Below, one piece after another: positions 1 to 15,679 of a stretch of DNA of 64,000 bases (position 1 is its first letter; each line of letters begins with the position of its first letter). Below the pieces are notes generated by a model that was not told the DNA's origin, did not search any database, and worked only from the letters and a program-made list of their open reading frames with translations. Source of the stretch: Ecdyonurus torrentis (taxonomy: Eukaryota > Arthropoda > Insecta > Ephemeroptera > Heptageniidae); assembly GCA_949318235.1 (NCBI GenBank), contig OX439137.1:25932299-25996298 (forward strand). The letters run 5' to 3'. The translations under genes were made by a program, and so were the position numbers.

Positions 1-2507
<2,507 letters not shown>

Positions 2508-2550
<43 letters not shown>
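2508..2550. repeat. (GA)n microsatellite
   Basis: Uninterrupted GA tract of about 43 bases. Reverse-strand frames of Ser-Leu repeats across it are artefacts. Confidence 0.97.
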
Positions 2551-2552
<2 letters not shown>

Positions 2553-2689
2553 AAAAATTGTCTTGTTACTATTTTCAACTCGGGTTGTAAATTTTCTCCC
2601 TAACTTTTTAATTACAGGGGAGAATTTATTTATTACCAACACTGCACTATCTTTATATCAAGATAAAAACAAGAATAGGGCAAAGCAAC

Positions 2690-2790
<101 letters not shown>

Positions 2791-3243
2791 AAGAATATAG
2801 AGGGTGCTAACAGCTTCATTTTCAAATGATTAGATAATCTTAAAACGAGAACTATAAAGAAAACAAGAAGAAAAAAAAATAAATAAAGAGCTCTTAAAAA
2901 TGAACTTCACCTTTAAAAATATAAATCTTGCTTCATGTCAATAGAGAAGTTAGAAATAGCATCATGCATATTATAGTTAATAAATCACTAGACACTTGAG
3001 TTCAAACATATATATATATATATATATAAAGTGACCTTAACAAAGAACAGCTGTGATGACGTGCAACTTCAACTACAGATTAATTTGCAATTATACTGAG
3101 AGATTTATATTTTACACGTTATTATAAATGTATTTTCCTTAGAGATTTCGTATAAGAAGATGAGGAAAATAAAATTATGTTTTGCTATTTTTAATCTATA
3201 ATGTTAGGAAATTTAACCAAGATATTTCCGTTTTATTTATTTG

Positions 3244-3653
3244 AAGCCCTTGTCAACTTACTTTTTTATTATTTAGAATACTAGACTGATAATTACCATA
3301 CCTTAATCTTAATATCCATGAATTAGACACCATTACGTTGATTTTGTATTTGTTTTCGTTAATTTTCCTTTTTGACTGTTATATCACGTATCTGACGTCA
3401 CAATGTACCGATGGGGCCGTGATAGGGGTAAAGAACTTGAGGGAGGGGCTTAAATTTATCACGTGACCAGAGTGTTAACTGTGATTGGCGGTGGTACATT
3501 GTGACGTCAGATACGTGATATAACAGTCAAAAAGGAAAATAAACAAAAATAAATACAAAGTCAACGTGATGGTGTCTAATTCATGGATATTAAGGTATGG
3601 TAATTATCAGTCTAGTATTCTAAATGATAAAAAAGTAAGTTCACAAGGGCTTT
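3244..3653. mobile_element. Foldback MITE-like element, AGCCCTTGT termini
   Basis: A 410-bp near-palindrome. The left end (AGCCCTTGT, then an AGAATACTAGACTGATAATT stretch) is mirrored by the right end (ACAAGGGCT preceded by its complement). The arms also share ATCCATGAATTAGACACCA and TCTGACGTCACAATGTACC. The centre is a short GC-richer spacer containing TCACGTGAC. A diverged right half recurs at 4893-5134. No open frame is present, as expected for a non-autonomous foldback element. The target duplication is unclear. Confidence 0.8.
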
Positions 3654-4892
3654 AATTATTTATTATATATAACACACATATATTATACTACAGCATACAG
3701 ATATTCATATATACAACAAATTATATCAGATCGACGTGATCGGAAAAACTTAAAATTTTGCCACGAGTCATAGGTACCATATTGAATAAGACAATTTTAA
3801 TTAAGAAAATGTTGGTTTGAAATGTTGGTTTCGTTGTCACATAATATAAAAATGTTAATTATATTATGAGTAAATACATAAATACAACACCGAAAAACGT
3901 ATACGCATTAAAATAAAGTTCAAGGGGTATACAGAAAATGTGATGTATGTGTTACTCTATTTCCTTATGAAAATGCAATGTGTTGCAAAATGTAGACATT
4001 ATAATGATCTACGTAAATACAATTAAAGAACTCTTATTAGGCAATAAAGTAAAGTTTTATATTACATTGTGTGTACCTAACAGTGCCAAAGGTCAAAAGA
4101 AATCCGTGTTTTAAAATCCAACATAATCATGTTATACGAATTTCTAACCGAAGATCAATATTTTATTTTTATTGGACCAAATAATGTTTGCCCCGTTTTA
4201 GATCCGGATAAAGTTAAGTCCAAGAAATCCGAATAAGCTCTTAACCATAAACTGGAGTAAATTATCCGTATTTTCAGAAAATTAATCTATAATAAATCGA
4301 AATAATATTTTTGTTTATTTGATTTTATTTTTTTCATTCTATTTTTCATACTTGAGTATTTTTATGTTTTTAGTTTGTTTAGTTAATTGTATAATCACAG
4401 TTTTTGTAATCACTATATCAAACGGTAGTATGTTAATCAATGTATACAAACTAAAATGTGATATTCAACTATATTGATTTGTATAATAACAAACTTTGAA
4501 ATCAAATACGTGCTCACGAAACTATTACACAGCTTACTTAGCAATAAAGGAAAACGAAAACAACAAGCAAACTGATATTATTATTATTATACTCCACTGA
4601 ACGTTTTTTTAATTAAAATACTTATTATAAAGCTTGTCAAAAGAAAGACACAAAGTCATTTTACATTAAAAGCAGAAAGATATTATAATAGATAAATAAA
4701 TAGGTCATATAGCGAATAATAAATTATGTATTATACTGTCTTTTTAATTCTACTTGCTTTGACTTTATGTGGTGTTAAAAATGATGTGAATAATGTATGA
4801 TTTTTGTACAGTTGCTGTAATGAGATTCTTGTTTATATTATTGTAGCAAAATTACACGTATTATAAGTCTTCTCTTTTCTGCAAAGTACCTA
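3654..4892. other. AT-rich stretch, no gene seen
   Basis: AT-rich sequence without coding signal, tandem array or terminal repeats that I can support. Confidence 0.55.
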
Positions 4893-5134
4893 GGCTGACT
4901 CATCAACCAATCACAGTCACCGGTCTGGTCACGTGATAAATTCCAACCCCTTCCCAGCCACTTTCCTGCCCCATATCCGTACATTGTGACGCCAGATAGG
5001 TGTTATTTCAACCGTTCAAATGAAAATAAATACAAAATCAACGTGTTGATGTCTAATTTATGGATAATAAGGTATGGTAATTAATCAATCTATAGTATTC
5101 TAAATGATAAAAAAAAAATTACAAGGGCTTTAAA
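4893..5134. mobile_element. Diverged half copy of the AGCCCTTGT foldback
   Basis: Matches the centre and right arm of the element at 3244-3653. Shared parts include the CAATCACAG and TCACGTGATAAAT core, ACATTGTGACG.CAGATA, a TGATGTCTAATTTATGGATA-like stretch, GGTATGGTAATTA, and the ACAAGGGCTTTAA end. The left arm is missing or unrecognisable. Confidence 0.7.
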
Positions 5135-5960
5135 AAAGTTCTTGTATGAAAAGATGAATGCAATTAGTTTAGTCCTTCAATTCACTCGTATAAGTATAAA
5201 CATTTCAGGTTATAAATTAAATTTTCTTTACAGATATGTAACCGGAGTACTGCGCCAGCCAATTACAGGTAGCATGTACAATAAGACGCTCTACGACTAA
5301 TTACTTTACTGTCATTTAACACTGTTATTTTAATTATTATTTGAAAATATTGTATCAAGGTTAGAATAATTAAAATGAGGGATAGTAAATATACATTTTA
5401 CGTTTTTTTTAAGCTATCGGTATTATTTCTCTCTCTCTCTCTCTCTCTTAAGTATAAAAGCAAAAATAAGCAGAAAATAAAGATTTTAATGACAAGAACT
5501 ATACTATACGCTAATGAAAATTTACTATTTGATGTGTCGAAAGAATGAATTTTATTTCTGGTTTTAAAAAAGGAAAACCATATTTGTCACAGTATTGTGA
5601 TGATGATGTAATGAACAGTATTAATTAACCTGTTACCTTTTAAAGCATTTTAAAATAAATTTCCAATAATTTTTCAATTATATTCTCTTTTACTTATCAT
5701 GAATATATAACAAAATTTTTGTACATATAAACAGTTTACAGTACTTTTTTTTTAAAGCCCTATATACTGTATAATTTCATTCATAAATACGTTACGTACG
5801 TACAAAATGAAATTATCTATTTTTGTTCTGTGACATACTAAAAACCTCAAACAACAGCTCAGAGATCAATACAGGGAACGAGCGCTCTATTAATAATTCA
5901 AACAATAAATTGTCACACATTATTATAGTTACTACATTGGTGGTATAGTGGGTTTTGTCA

Positions 5961-6022
<62 letters not shown>

Positions 6023-6708
6023 GTTAGGTTCTTTTATCGTGGTACCATCATTATTTTGCAAGTCCGTTAATGTTATTTTAAATAATAAACAAAGAAATAT
6101 GAAAATATTATTAATGTAAATATATTGCAAAAATTTGGTGCCTCGTGCATAAGTCTAACTTTGCTGTAAGTTATAGGGGACCCTGGAAATATTTAACGAG
6201 GCTATATAAACTATTGTAATTACTTCAAAAGTCTTAAAACTTGATCATTCTTGAGCTATACCCATCAGGTTAGGTTTTGTGACCATTTAATTTAGTGCTA
6301 AAACAAAATCAGAGACAATAAGAGAGAGCTTTTGGGTTATGTTATAAATTATGCAATGAATACGTACTTTAACATTATCCATGATATTTAAAATACAGTA
6401 ATGTTAATTAAATTTATTATTTTGTCTTGATTTTGTTAGAACAAAAGTTTGTTTATCACAAAAACTGAAAATTAAGTCTTATGCATCTAAAAACCGCATA
6501 AAAAAATATACACATTGTATCTTCGCGAAATATAGATTTCTGGTAGAACTGTTTTGTATGGTATCATTGGGTTATGAGGACCTCCTTACATCCACCAAGT
6601 TTCATCAATTAATTGTCTTGTAAGTTACACAAATTTAAGAAAAGGAAGAAAAACGTATCTCATAAAAACGTAATTTATTTTACTCGGCTATTTTCAATTA
6701 TTAACACT
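5135..6708. other. AT-rich stretch with (CT)n 5428-5449 and (AT)n 5964-6019
   Basis: Contains a short CT tract and a 56-base AT tract. A 105-codon reverse frame crossing the AT tract reads as Tyr-Ile repeats and is an artefact. No gene seen. Confidence 0.6.
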
Positions 6709-7054
6709 TTAAAGTGACCATCCAGGCCTAACAACAAAAGGCTCTTTTAATTCATTAAACTCAAAATGGGACATCCAAAAGTATGTTCAATTTTTACTAT
6801 TACTCATTTGTAACCACGCAAGAGAGCGCAAAATAGTTGTAAAGTAGGCAAAATGCACAGATTTTTAACATTTCTGACGTCAGGATTGTTCACATTCAAT
6901 AGAAAAAGTTTTACGGGTTGCATAAACTGAAATTTTAATTATACGTTTAGGGCATCAAAATTAGGTTCTTGGACAAAATAATTTTTTTGTTTGTTTGTTT
7001 TTTTTGTTTAATAAATTAAAAAGGCATGATTTATGGTCTGGACGGTTCCTTTAA
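6709..7054 (-). mobile_element. Diverged TTAA-bounded MITE (AATAGACC family)
   Basis: An old reverse-oriented copy of the family best seen at 15330-15679, 19934-20274 and 31460-31805. It is bounded by TTAA at 6709-6712 and 7051-7054. It keeps landmarks in order: CTTTAAAG start, an AAAATGGGA segment, AGAGAGCG, AAAATGCA, TTTCTGACGTCA, GGGTTGCATAAA and a GGTCTGGACGGTTCC end. The 3' third carries T-rich expansions. Confidence 0.7.
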
Positions 7055-7080
7055 TTTAATCTTTTTCTTTGTTTTTTTTT

Positions 7081-7128
<48 letters not shown>

Positions 7129-7741
7129 TTCTTTTTTTTTTTTTCTTTTTTTTCTTTTTTTTTTTTTTTTAACTTACCTCCCATCTTGTATCATCCAAAG
7201 ACAATTTCTTGCTACTAGAACTTTTACTTGAATGTTTCTTCGACAAAAGAGCTGCCACAGCCGCCATATTATTTCTAATGTATATAAATAATAATAATAA
7301 CAATAAATTTATAACACTTCAATATATTTCAGTTAAGTGTTTATTTCAGTCTTGTACTGGCGTCATACTAAAGAAAAAAAAACATTTCATCGTTACCTCT
7401 AAGTTATATCTACTCTGTTTTTTTTGTGAGTATAGATTTGATTTTATTACGCAAAACACTCCGTATTAGATTTATTACATTATATAAGTGTACTTATATT
7501 AGGTTGTCATTGAATAGGTTGGTTTATATGTACTAACCCACGCTTGTGATTTTTCTTACATAGATGAGTAGCATAATATCTGTGTATGTATGAGTTATTG
7601 CAAATAGCAGCGTGGGTTAAACTAATAAACAACCATTACCAAGTGTACTAAAAATGTTATGTAATTTTTTAAGTGTACTACTTATACTGTAAAGCATTGC
7701 TATGGTACAAAATATTTATTATATTTTCTAAATTACGACTT
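7055..7741. other. Polypyrimidine (TTTC)n block and AT-rich sequence, no gene seen
   Basis: A TTTC tetranucleotide tract (about 7080-7130) runs into imperfect poly-T to 7170. The rest is AT-rich with no supported gene. Confidence 0.7.
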
Positions 7742-8122
7742 TAAGTTTAAGGGGGTAGGTGACCGACTGATATCTCGCAAACTAGACGATCGTGAATAAT
7801 AATATAAACACAAATTAAAGAAGAAATGATACTTAAAAGTTTAGACGTCAAACGTGTAAAAACACGATCAAATATTTAAGTTATCCCACTTTAAAGATAA
7901 CATATAAATATGGAAATTCAAATTTAAGCAGCAAATTTAAGTCAAATAAAAAAATAATTGTAGAATTAAAAAATGTTATCAAAACTTTTTTCAGAAAAAA
8001 AAATACTTGATTTTATTTGAAAAGTATAGTGTTTGTTTTGTTGGAAATAAATAATTTACAAAAAATTGCTGTGAAAAAATAGTTCTTCTTTTAACGATTT
8101 TCAGTCCAAGTCGGTCACGTTC
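7742..8122 (+). mobile_element. Repeat with inverted GTGACCGACT ends, empty-site copy
   Basis: Begins GGGGTAGGTGACCGACT and ends with AAGTCGGTCAC, giving terminal inverted repeats. The interior is AT-rich and non-coding. Related copies lie at 23899-24216 and 31311-32013. The latter is interrupted by a TTAA element at a point where this copy reads uninterrupted CCACTTTAAAGATAACAT, so this copy records the pre-insertion state. Confidence 0.75.
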
Positions 8123-8878
8123 TACGTTAAGATCAAATTTTTAATAAATTAAATAATAAAATAGGATATAATAAAAAAATAGATGCTATATTATATTTGC
8201 TTTACCTGTAAAAAATTATTATATTTTAACTTTTTCTTTTATACATAAAATCTACTCACATAAAACAGAGTTCATATAACAACATAAAAATAAAAACAAT
8301 TAACTTGGATATCACAAATACAATAATATTCTGATAAAAAATTATAATCTCTATGTTACAAATGACTCATACATTTCCCCCCTCCTTCCTTTAAAATGTT
8401 TTGTTTAAATTTAAAAGTCACGGACGGCTTTTCTTTTATCTCACACTTGCAAAAATATAAAACATACATACAGTATGTATAAACAATTACGTGAATAATA
8501 TATACACATATATATGTGTGTTCACAGTATGCCGTCTATAACAAATAGGATTGCATAAATTATAGAAGTTTGCCACTTCAATGTGCTTTCAAGCTGTATA
8601 AGCATTTTTTTTTTTTCTATTGCAAGTAATATTTACTTTTAATATACCATCTGTGGTATATTTTATTTATTATTGGTAAAGTAAATATTAATTCAATAAA
8701 CTTGTCCGGTCTACAATCTTTCCATACGAAAAAAAATATTTTATAAGTATATATACACTACTATACACATAGTATACGACTTTTTTTTAATTTCAAATAT
8801 TAATGGACGGTAATATCAATAACAATATACTGTCTGGATGATAAAAAGTAACATTAATATTGTTGAATAAAAATTACT
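8123..8878. other. AT-rich stretch, no gene seen
   Basis: AT-rich with short palindromes such as ACACATATATATGTGT near 8510. No coding or RNA gene signal. Confidence 0.55.
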
Positions 8879-9215
8879 TTTTTTTTTTTTTTTTTTTTTT
8901 GCTTTGACTACACTTTATCTAGGTACTCCGCTATTCCCCGGATCTTCAGAAAACCGTATGTTTTATTTCGTACGGTTTCACCTAAAACGGGTCGGCCACG
9001 GCCTAACAAACATCCCGGCATTTGCCAAAACAGACTGAGGAAATCGCAGAAACGCTTAGTCAGGATGCCTCCCGAATCTCCAAGCTCGAATGCCGTCGCC
9101 CAGACTTCGTAAAAGTTTTGTCAGTGTCTGGAGTCAAACTCGCCACCTCTTGCATGCAATCCGGACGCCCATATGAAGAAAGGAAGTGGGCAGAGGCCCA
9201 ATATCTCTAAGTGAT
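8879..9215 (-). mobile_element. tRNA-derived SINE-like element with poly(A) tail
   Basis: A GC-rich island in an AT-rich background. Read on the minus strand, the head (about 9205 down to 9130) is tRNA-like, with a T-arm/B-box-like GGCGAGTTTGACTCC preceded by an anticodon-arm-like GCATGCAAGAGG. A unique body of about 200 bp follows, then a poly(A) tail (plus-strand poly-T 8879-8900). Head, body and A-tail in this order is the SINE layout. The A box is degenerate and no target duplication is clear. A 62-codon plus-strand frame (9022-9210) crosses the head and has no recognised domain. It could instead be a decayed tRNA pseudogene with unrelated flanks. Confidence 0.6.
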
Positions 9216-9774
9216 TGTATTTTATTTATTTTTTTCAATAGAGGCTATCGGTGATGCGCGAGGGAAAAGCTTAGAATCATATAATTTCATGTCTTCTTAG
9301 CAGTGATGGACCATGTTTTTAGCTTACACCGAGGTTGAAAATATTTAAAGGAGGGATATTATACACCTTTTACGTTTTTTATAAGCTAAGAGAATTGTTA
9401 TGACATTTTCCATTGCCATACAATTTATTACCAATTTAGCTTACATTGTGTTAGCTACAATGTATAATAAAGACCACGGCGGGAGGGGGGGGGGGGGGCA
9501 TATTAAAAGTACATGTCGAAATATAAAAATACACAGTTTATTTTTATAATAATAATAAAAAACAAACAAGGATTTGAATGTTAAAAATGTAAACAGTTTT
9601 ATCTTTATTTGCTTGCAGTAAAAACATTACTGTTTAACTGAAATAATTGAAAAATCTTGATGCTAAAAAAATATTACGAATTAAAAAACACTATAGTTTT
9701 GTATATTGTATAAAATGTAAATACTTTGATTGTGCTAAAGCCAATAAAAATAATGCAGTTAAAAAAAAAGTTTA

Positions 9775-9810
<36 letters not shown>

Positions 9811-9930
9811 ACTAATGAATACATACGCAACACGCGACAACCCAAATATTTTTTATACAATAAATTCTAAAATATCAAGTTACTTTTGAACATAACAACA
9901 AAAACTCTTCAAAGTAGTTTGTTAATTTAA

Positions 9931-9969
<39 letters not shown>

Positions 9970-10388
9970 TTGAAATGGACTAAAACATTTTTTTACACTG
10001 ACTAAAAAAAATTGTTAAACGAGCTAAGGACACGCTAACGACAGAACGAAGCTTGGATTAAAGCCATTCGTATTATATATATGTTAAAAAACATAAGAAA
10101 TTACCATCAAGCTTTAAGTATACTAGCTATTTGTTTTCAGAAATATTTTGAAAAATATCCTCTAAACTTCAACGAAATAATTTTTGTTTCGTGTCTTTTA
10201 TTAGATATACTAATATTTATTTTGGATTAAAAACGAGCAAATAAAATTGAGCGAAAGCCAGTATATAGCTTAATTATTAACAATAAATTTTTCACTCTAT
10301 TTTACGTACGAGAAAAAAGTATAGAAATTTGCTGCAAAATTATGCGAAAAAATATCACACATTTCAATTCTTAATAAATTATTGTTGT

Positions 10389-10391
<3 letters not shown>
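9216..10391. other. AT-rich stretch with homopolymers, no gene seen
   Basis: Contains a poly-G run (about 9484-9498), poly-T (9778-9809) and poly-A (9937-9966). No gene or bounded repeat is supported. Confidence 0.6.

Positions 10392-10466
<75 letters not shown>
10392..10466. repeat. (GA)n microsatellite
   Basis: Uninterrupted GA tract of 75 bases. Arg-Glu and Ser-Leu frames across it are artefacts. Confidence 0.97.
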
Positions 10467-10472
<6 letters not shown>

Positions 10473-11009
10473 ATAAATTCCATTTATATTCTTCGTCATA
10501 TGATGGTAACACTTCTGTTTTTTACTTTCTTTTGGAAGAGATGTGTATTAATTAAAAATTAAATTCAAACGATCATTTGTACCAATATGAATATTACTAA
10601 AAAAAAGCTTCAGGCTGTGGGAAGCCTGCCTGTACAAATAATAATATAACTAAAAAAAGGGATACAAATTTTTTTCCCACTCACAAAACTTTGCTATACA
10701 TACCACTATACCAACAAAGCTATAATTCATATTTAAGATCCTAGCGCATACATATAGTAATTATACTTGGTTGAAATGTGGTATATATACTCTTATGGTC
10801 ATTAATTTATTAATATAAAGTGTCAGAACGTGCCCTGACATTCGTGCGATGACATATTTAATATCAAGATGCGGTTCATTATGGTTTGTATAAGAAGATT
10901 ACATACCACTTTATAATCAAGAAAGAAGCTTCAAAAGAAGTGGTGTAACTTTTTTGTATGTAAAAGTTTTTGGAGCTGAAGCCTTTTAAATATTTTTTCT
11001 TTCCTCTTT

Positions 11010-11347
<338 letters not shown>

Positions 11348-12445
11348 AATTTGATACGTAGGTATTTTAGATTTTTCTCGTGAAAAAATTAATACAGACT
11401 TTTTTTTTATATATATATTTAGAAGTTTCTAAGTAAACATTGCATAGCTTAACATATTTTTTCACAAAGACCGTAATGGGTTTTTGGTTTAAAAATATAC
11501 GAGTAGTAAGTTTCATAAAAATATAGATAGCAATTTTCGAGTAAAAAAAAAAAAAAAAAAAACTTATGTGCTGCTGACTTTACGATTTTGACTATTCTTA
11601 CAAACTTTTATTGTGCTTAAATTTGGAAGCATATACCTTCAATTTTTATACATCAAATAATCGTCGTTATGCAGTTCATAACTTGACTTCTATAATTATT
11701 ATAATCAAGAGTAAAAATGGTTAGTTTTGCGTCCCATTTTAAATTAAATCAATTCTAATAACTCACAAAGGTTAGTAACAATATTTTTTTCCTTTTTTTT
11801 TTTTTTTTAATTGTTGCGTACCCCGTATGTGTGCATTGCACTGTTCAACTTGTCGTAATTTTGTTAAATATAAAGCTTCATAATGTAGCTTTAATTTATA
11901 ATATTGAAAAATATAAATTTGAGTTTCTACATAAATACCGAGTTTTTTTTAACGTATAATAAAGATTTCAACATTTGTATTTACAAATTTGTGAAAATTT
12001 ATATTTTTCACATAATATATATATACGAAAACCTTAAGAATTTACAAATAAATTATTCACTCAACATCGAAACAAATTTAAAAGTATTTCAACAACGTTA
12101 ATTAGTAAATAATTACAATTTATTACACTTAGATTCCTTACATTGATAAATAAATAAAATTCCTCGAAGTACTGAGTTGAACCTCTCTTTGCAGTAGACA
12201 TGACGACTGTACATCTATATGTACTTACAATGTGCATTACGTGACTCATACTCTAAGTTACGTCTCATTATACAAGTCTCTTTCATTCCAATGTAAGCCG
12301 ACAAAATGCATGCCGACTTTTTTTTTTATATATATATAATAAGTCTACGGTAAATTAAATTCACTTCAGACAAAGTTTAAGTTCATGGAATTGCATCAAA
12401 GAATTTATCTTTATAAGCTCTTCTTCTTCTTCTTCTTCTTCTTCT

Positions 12446-12517
<72 letters not shown>

Positions 12518-12818
12518 TATCAATTCAATTTTTTTAACCATATTTTTTCATACTTTATGGTTATGAAAAGAAGCATCGTTGGGGTGAGAGATTTCAATCT
12601 CCAATATTCATGATCAAGATACAATAGTGTAGAGATGTACATATTTCAATTTTACATACATTATAGACTACACTATTTAGGACACCTTTTATTGCCACGA
12701 AATAGCACATTCAATAGCTAGTCATTTTATTTCCAGACAGACAGGTTTTATTGATTTATTTTGTTACAATCATATTCATAATCATGCATAGTGGTAATCA
12801 TAATCAGATAATATTTAG
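11348..12818. other. AT-rich stretch with (TTC)n and a 66-base poly-T, no gene seen
   Basis: Holds a TTC tract (12420-12448) continuing into poly-T to 12514, and a poly-A at 11545-11562. A 62-codon reverse frame at 12061-12249 contains donor-like GTAAGT sites but nothing recognisable. Confidence 0.6.
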
Positions 12819-12986
12819 TTAAAGGCATAGAACACCTTGAACACAAAAGTTGTGTAATAAATATCCTAAAAAAAAACAAAAAAAATGATAACCAACGTTG
12901 ATTTGGCCGGAGTCATTGATTTCTAATTTATTTTCCATTCACAAAATGGCGTGAGCGGGCAATGACGTCACAGCTCGGTCAGACTT
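12819..12986 (+). mobile_element. Single arm of the TTAA / TAGAACACCTTGAAC MITE
   Basis: Starts at TTAA (12819-12822) with AAAGGCATAGAACACCTTGA. It follows the left arm of the full palindromes at 46404-46719 and 48376-48692 through GTTGATTTGGCCG, GTCATTGATTTCTAATTTAT, CATTCACAAAATGGCG and TGACGTCACAGCTCG. It stops where the full copies fold back, so only half of the element is present. Confidence 0.8.
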
Positions 12987-13034
12987 TTAAGTGTTTAAGA
13001 AAACTGTAATTAAAAACTGTATAAAAAAAATAAT

Positions 13035-13071
<37 letters not shown>

Positions 13072-14220
13072 ACAAAAAGATAATTTTTCTCCGGTAACAC
13101 CTATTAAATGAATGAATTATATTTCCGTAATTTCCGTAATATTCAATAATAAAACTCGATGCTCATGGTGTAAGACGTGATATGGAAATGACAAATGACC
13201 TTCCTTATCAACGTTTTGCAGTGTTGAGCTAACAATATCAAATATAACCATGACCTATCCCAATGAAACACGTGTGATGAACGGAACCTCCTCCCTCCTC
13301 TTCTCACATTCTGATAGTTAACAAGTGGACATCGTGATTAGATGAAACATGTTGCTTTTTATTAATAATAATAACAATAAAAGGTAATTCGGGTCTCTTT
13401 TTGTCCTTTAAAAAAAGGTGGGGGGGAGAGTTGACATGAAAAAAATGTGTGTCTTTCATTTCCATATTTTACATATAATTATCCTGAAAACCGTTAAAAC
13501 TAGTGCACACTATATGAAATAAAATTATGCCGACTAGTTATTTTTTAATTGAAAATTTTCCCATGAATTTATTATTTTTTAATTTTAAAATTTTAATGTC
13601 ATCAAATTTATTTATTTCATAGCGCAATTAGCCTTTATCATCAATCATCATCATTAATTACTTCTACGTATTCAATTACAACAACTAGTTTTTATAGTCC
13701 ATGTAAATTGTAATTTTAATTACTAAATATGTTTATGTTGACAATTAAAATTTCTACGTATCAAATATAATTAGAAAATTATTTACATTTAATTTATATA
13801 ATGTTTCCTTGATATCTTCTATTTACATTATGATTTGAATAACAAACAACTCTCTAATTAAGAATTTAATTAATAATAAGAATAATAATCTTTATTGACC
13901 CAGGCAGTTGTTAGTAGCAATCCAAGTTACAACAAGCATTGGTCTTGTCAAATATAACTTAATAATTTTTAATAATAAAAAAGTAATAATAATACGAACA
14001 AATAACAACAACAAAAATACAAAATAAAAAATGAATCACACAATCATAAGAGCTCTATTAAACGATGTACAAACATTATAATGAAGTTTGAGAATATGTG
14101 TTATTATCTGTATAATATTCCAATGTTGTATGGGTGGTGAACATTAATACATCAATATCAGCTATTTTTTTAATTTTTATCAAAAAAGGATCCTAAAGTA
14201 TAATATTCTTTATAAAGCAA

Positions 14221-14259
<39 letters not shown>

Positions 14260-15329
14260 AAAAAGATTATCAATATTTACATTTCTAAATATTGTGTGTC
14301 TCCCCCACCCACCTCTTACATTTGTAATAAAATTACAAAAACTATTCACTGAGATAATAAATTTGATGATGAAACAAATTAATTGGATTATCAAGTATCG
14401 CTTATACACGTTCAAATATCTATACTTTATGAACCATTCATCCAAATAAATTTAAATTAAATAAATTACGTGCGTTCTTTACAATGTTTGATCCTTTTCG
14501 TTTCGTGTCGTGATTTTTTTTCTTTTCTTTAAACATCAGTAATGAAAGATTTACTGTATATATATTTTAAAACACAGACACAAGAAAAAAAATATTTTAT
14601 TTTTCTTTCAACGAGTCTGCATGAAACGTTTTTGAGTCTTCTTCTTCTTTTTTTTTTTTTTTTTCCTTTGCGGTTCATCACACAAATATTTCAATGTTAT
14701 TTTCATTATAAACATTCTTATGTGTGTTCACTGTTTTAAGAGAATAAGCTCTAAATTCCTATAGGAGAAATAATTTTAAGCATTATTAATAAAGGTGGTA
14801 TTTTGAGAGAGGGGTGAAGGGGGGTAGCTAAAACTAATTGCGGTGTATTACGAAATATGAATATTCTCTGGCTTGATGGGTCGGGATTTTGCGTAAAACT
14901 GGCAAAGCATAATAATACACCACAAATATTATATAATATATTAGCGTGGTAATAAATTACTGTCGTCTTTGCCTTAACTTCTGCAAAATCCCAGTGTTAT
15001 TAATAAGAAGAAAAAGGCAGAAAAATAAATCTCAACAATATTAAAAGAATTCATATCTCTTATAGAGTTAATCCTATTTCCATACACCCAACGAAATAAA
15101 AATTCCTTTCTTAGATCAAATGAAGTCTAAAAGAATTTTTAATATTTACATACAATTTTTGAAATAAATATATTATTTAATCAAATTCTTTGCTGTGATA
15201 AAAAAAAAATGTAAAATAAAAATTATGCAAAGAGGTAATATATTAAATTTACTATATATGTTTAAGATAATAAATAGCTACATATGTAAAAACATTACAT
15301 ATTTCATTTAACTCGTTGCTTTAATTAAT
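12987..15329. other. AT-rich stretch with (GA)n 13039-13068 and poly-A 14221-14257, no gene seen
   Basis: Microsatellite and homopolymer tracts in AT-rich DNA. Frames of 65-91 codons here run through poly-F or poly-K artefacts. No splice-linked exon set found. Confidence 0.6.
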
Positions 15330-15679
15330 TTAAAGGAATAGACCAGAAGAAAACATAAGCATTTATATCACAAAAAACTTGATAGGACTTACATAAATAA
15401 CTTTATCTCAAAACACAACTATAGCTCCGTAGCAGTGATCTGAAAATTTCGATTTATGCAACCCGCACAATTTTTTTTTTTTTTTTTTTACTAATTTTTG
15501 CATGTTTCTGACGTCAAAAACATGAATAGTCACGAAAATTGCATACTTTACAGTATTTTCTAGCTCTCTCGTTGGGCTTTATTAACATTCTGGTAAATTT
15601 TTTTTGTTAGTTTTGAAGATCCCATTTTGTGTTTATTCATTAAAAAGCACATGTTGTTTTATGTGGTCTATGGCTTTAA
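15330..15679 (+). mobile_element. TTAA-bounded MITE (AATAGACC family)
   Basis: TTAA at both ends (15330-15333 and 15676-15679). Left end AAAGGAATAGACCAG; right end GGTCTATGGCTT, so the ends are imperfect inverted repeats. The interior matches 19934-20274 closely: AACATAAGCATTTATATCAC, AGCTCCGTAGCAGTGATC, TTTATGCAACCCGCACAA, TTTTGCATGTTTCTGACGTC. It is about 350 bp and non-coding. TTAA duplication is typical of piggyBac-type transposition, but no transposase is present to confirm this. Confidence 0.85.

Noticed and set aside
12061..12249. Reverse 62-codon frame containing two donor-like GTAAG sites
   Set aside because: No matching acceptors or second exon, and no recognisable product.
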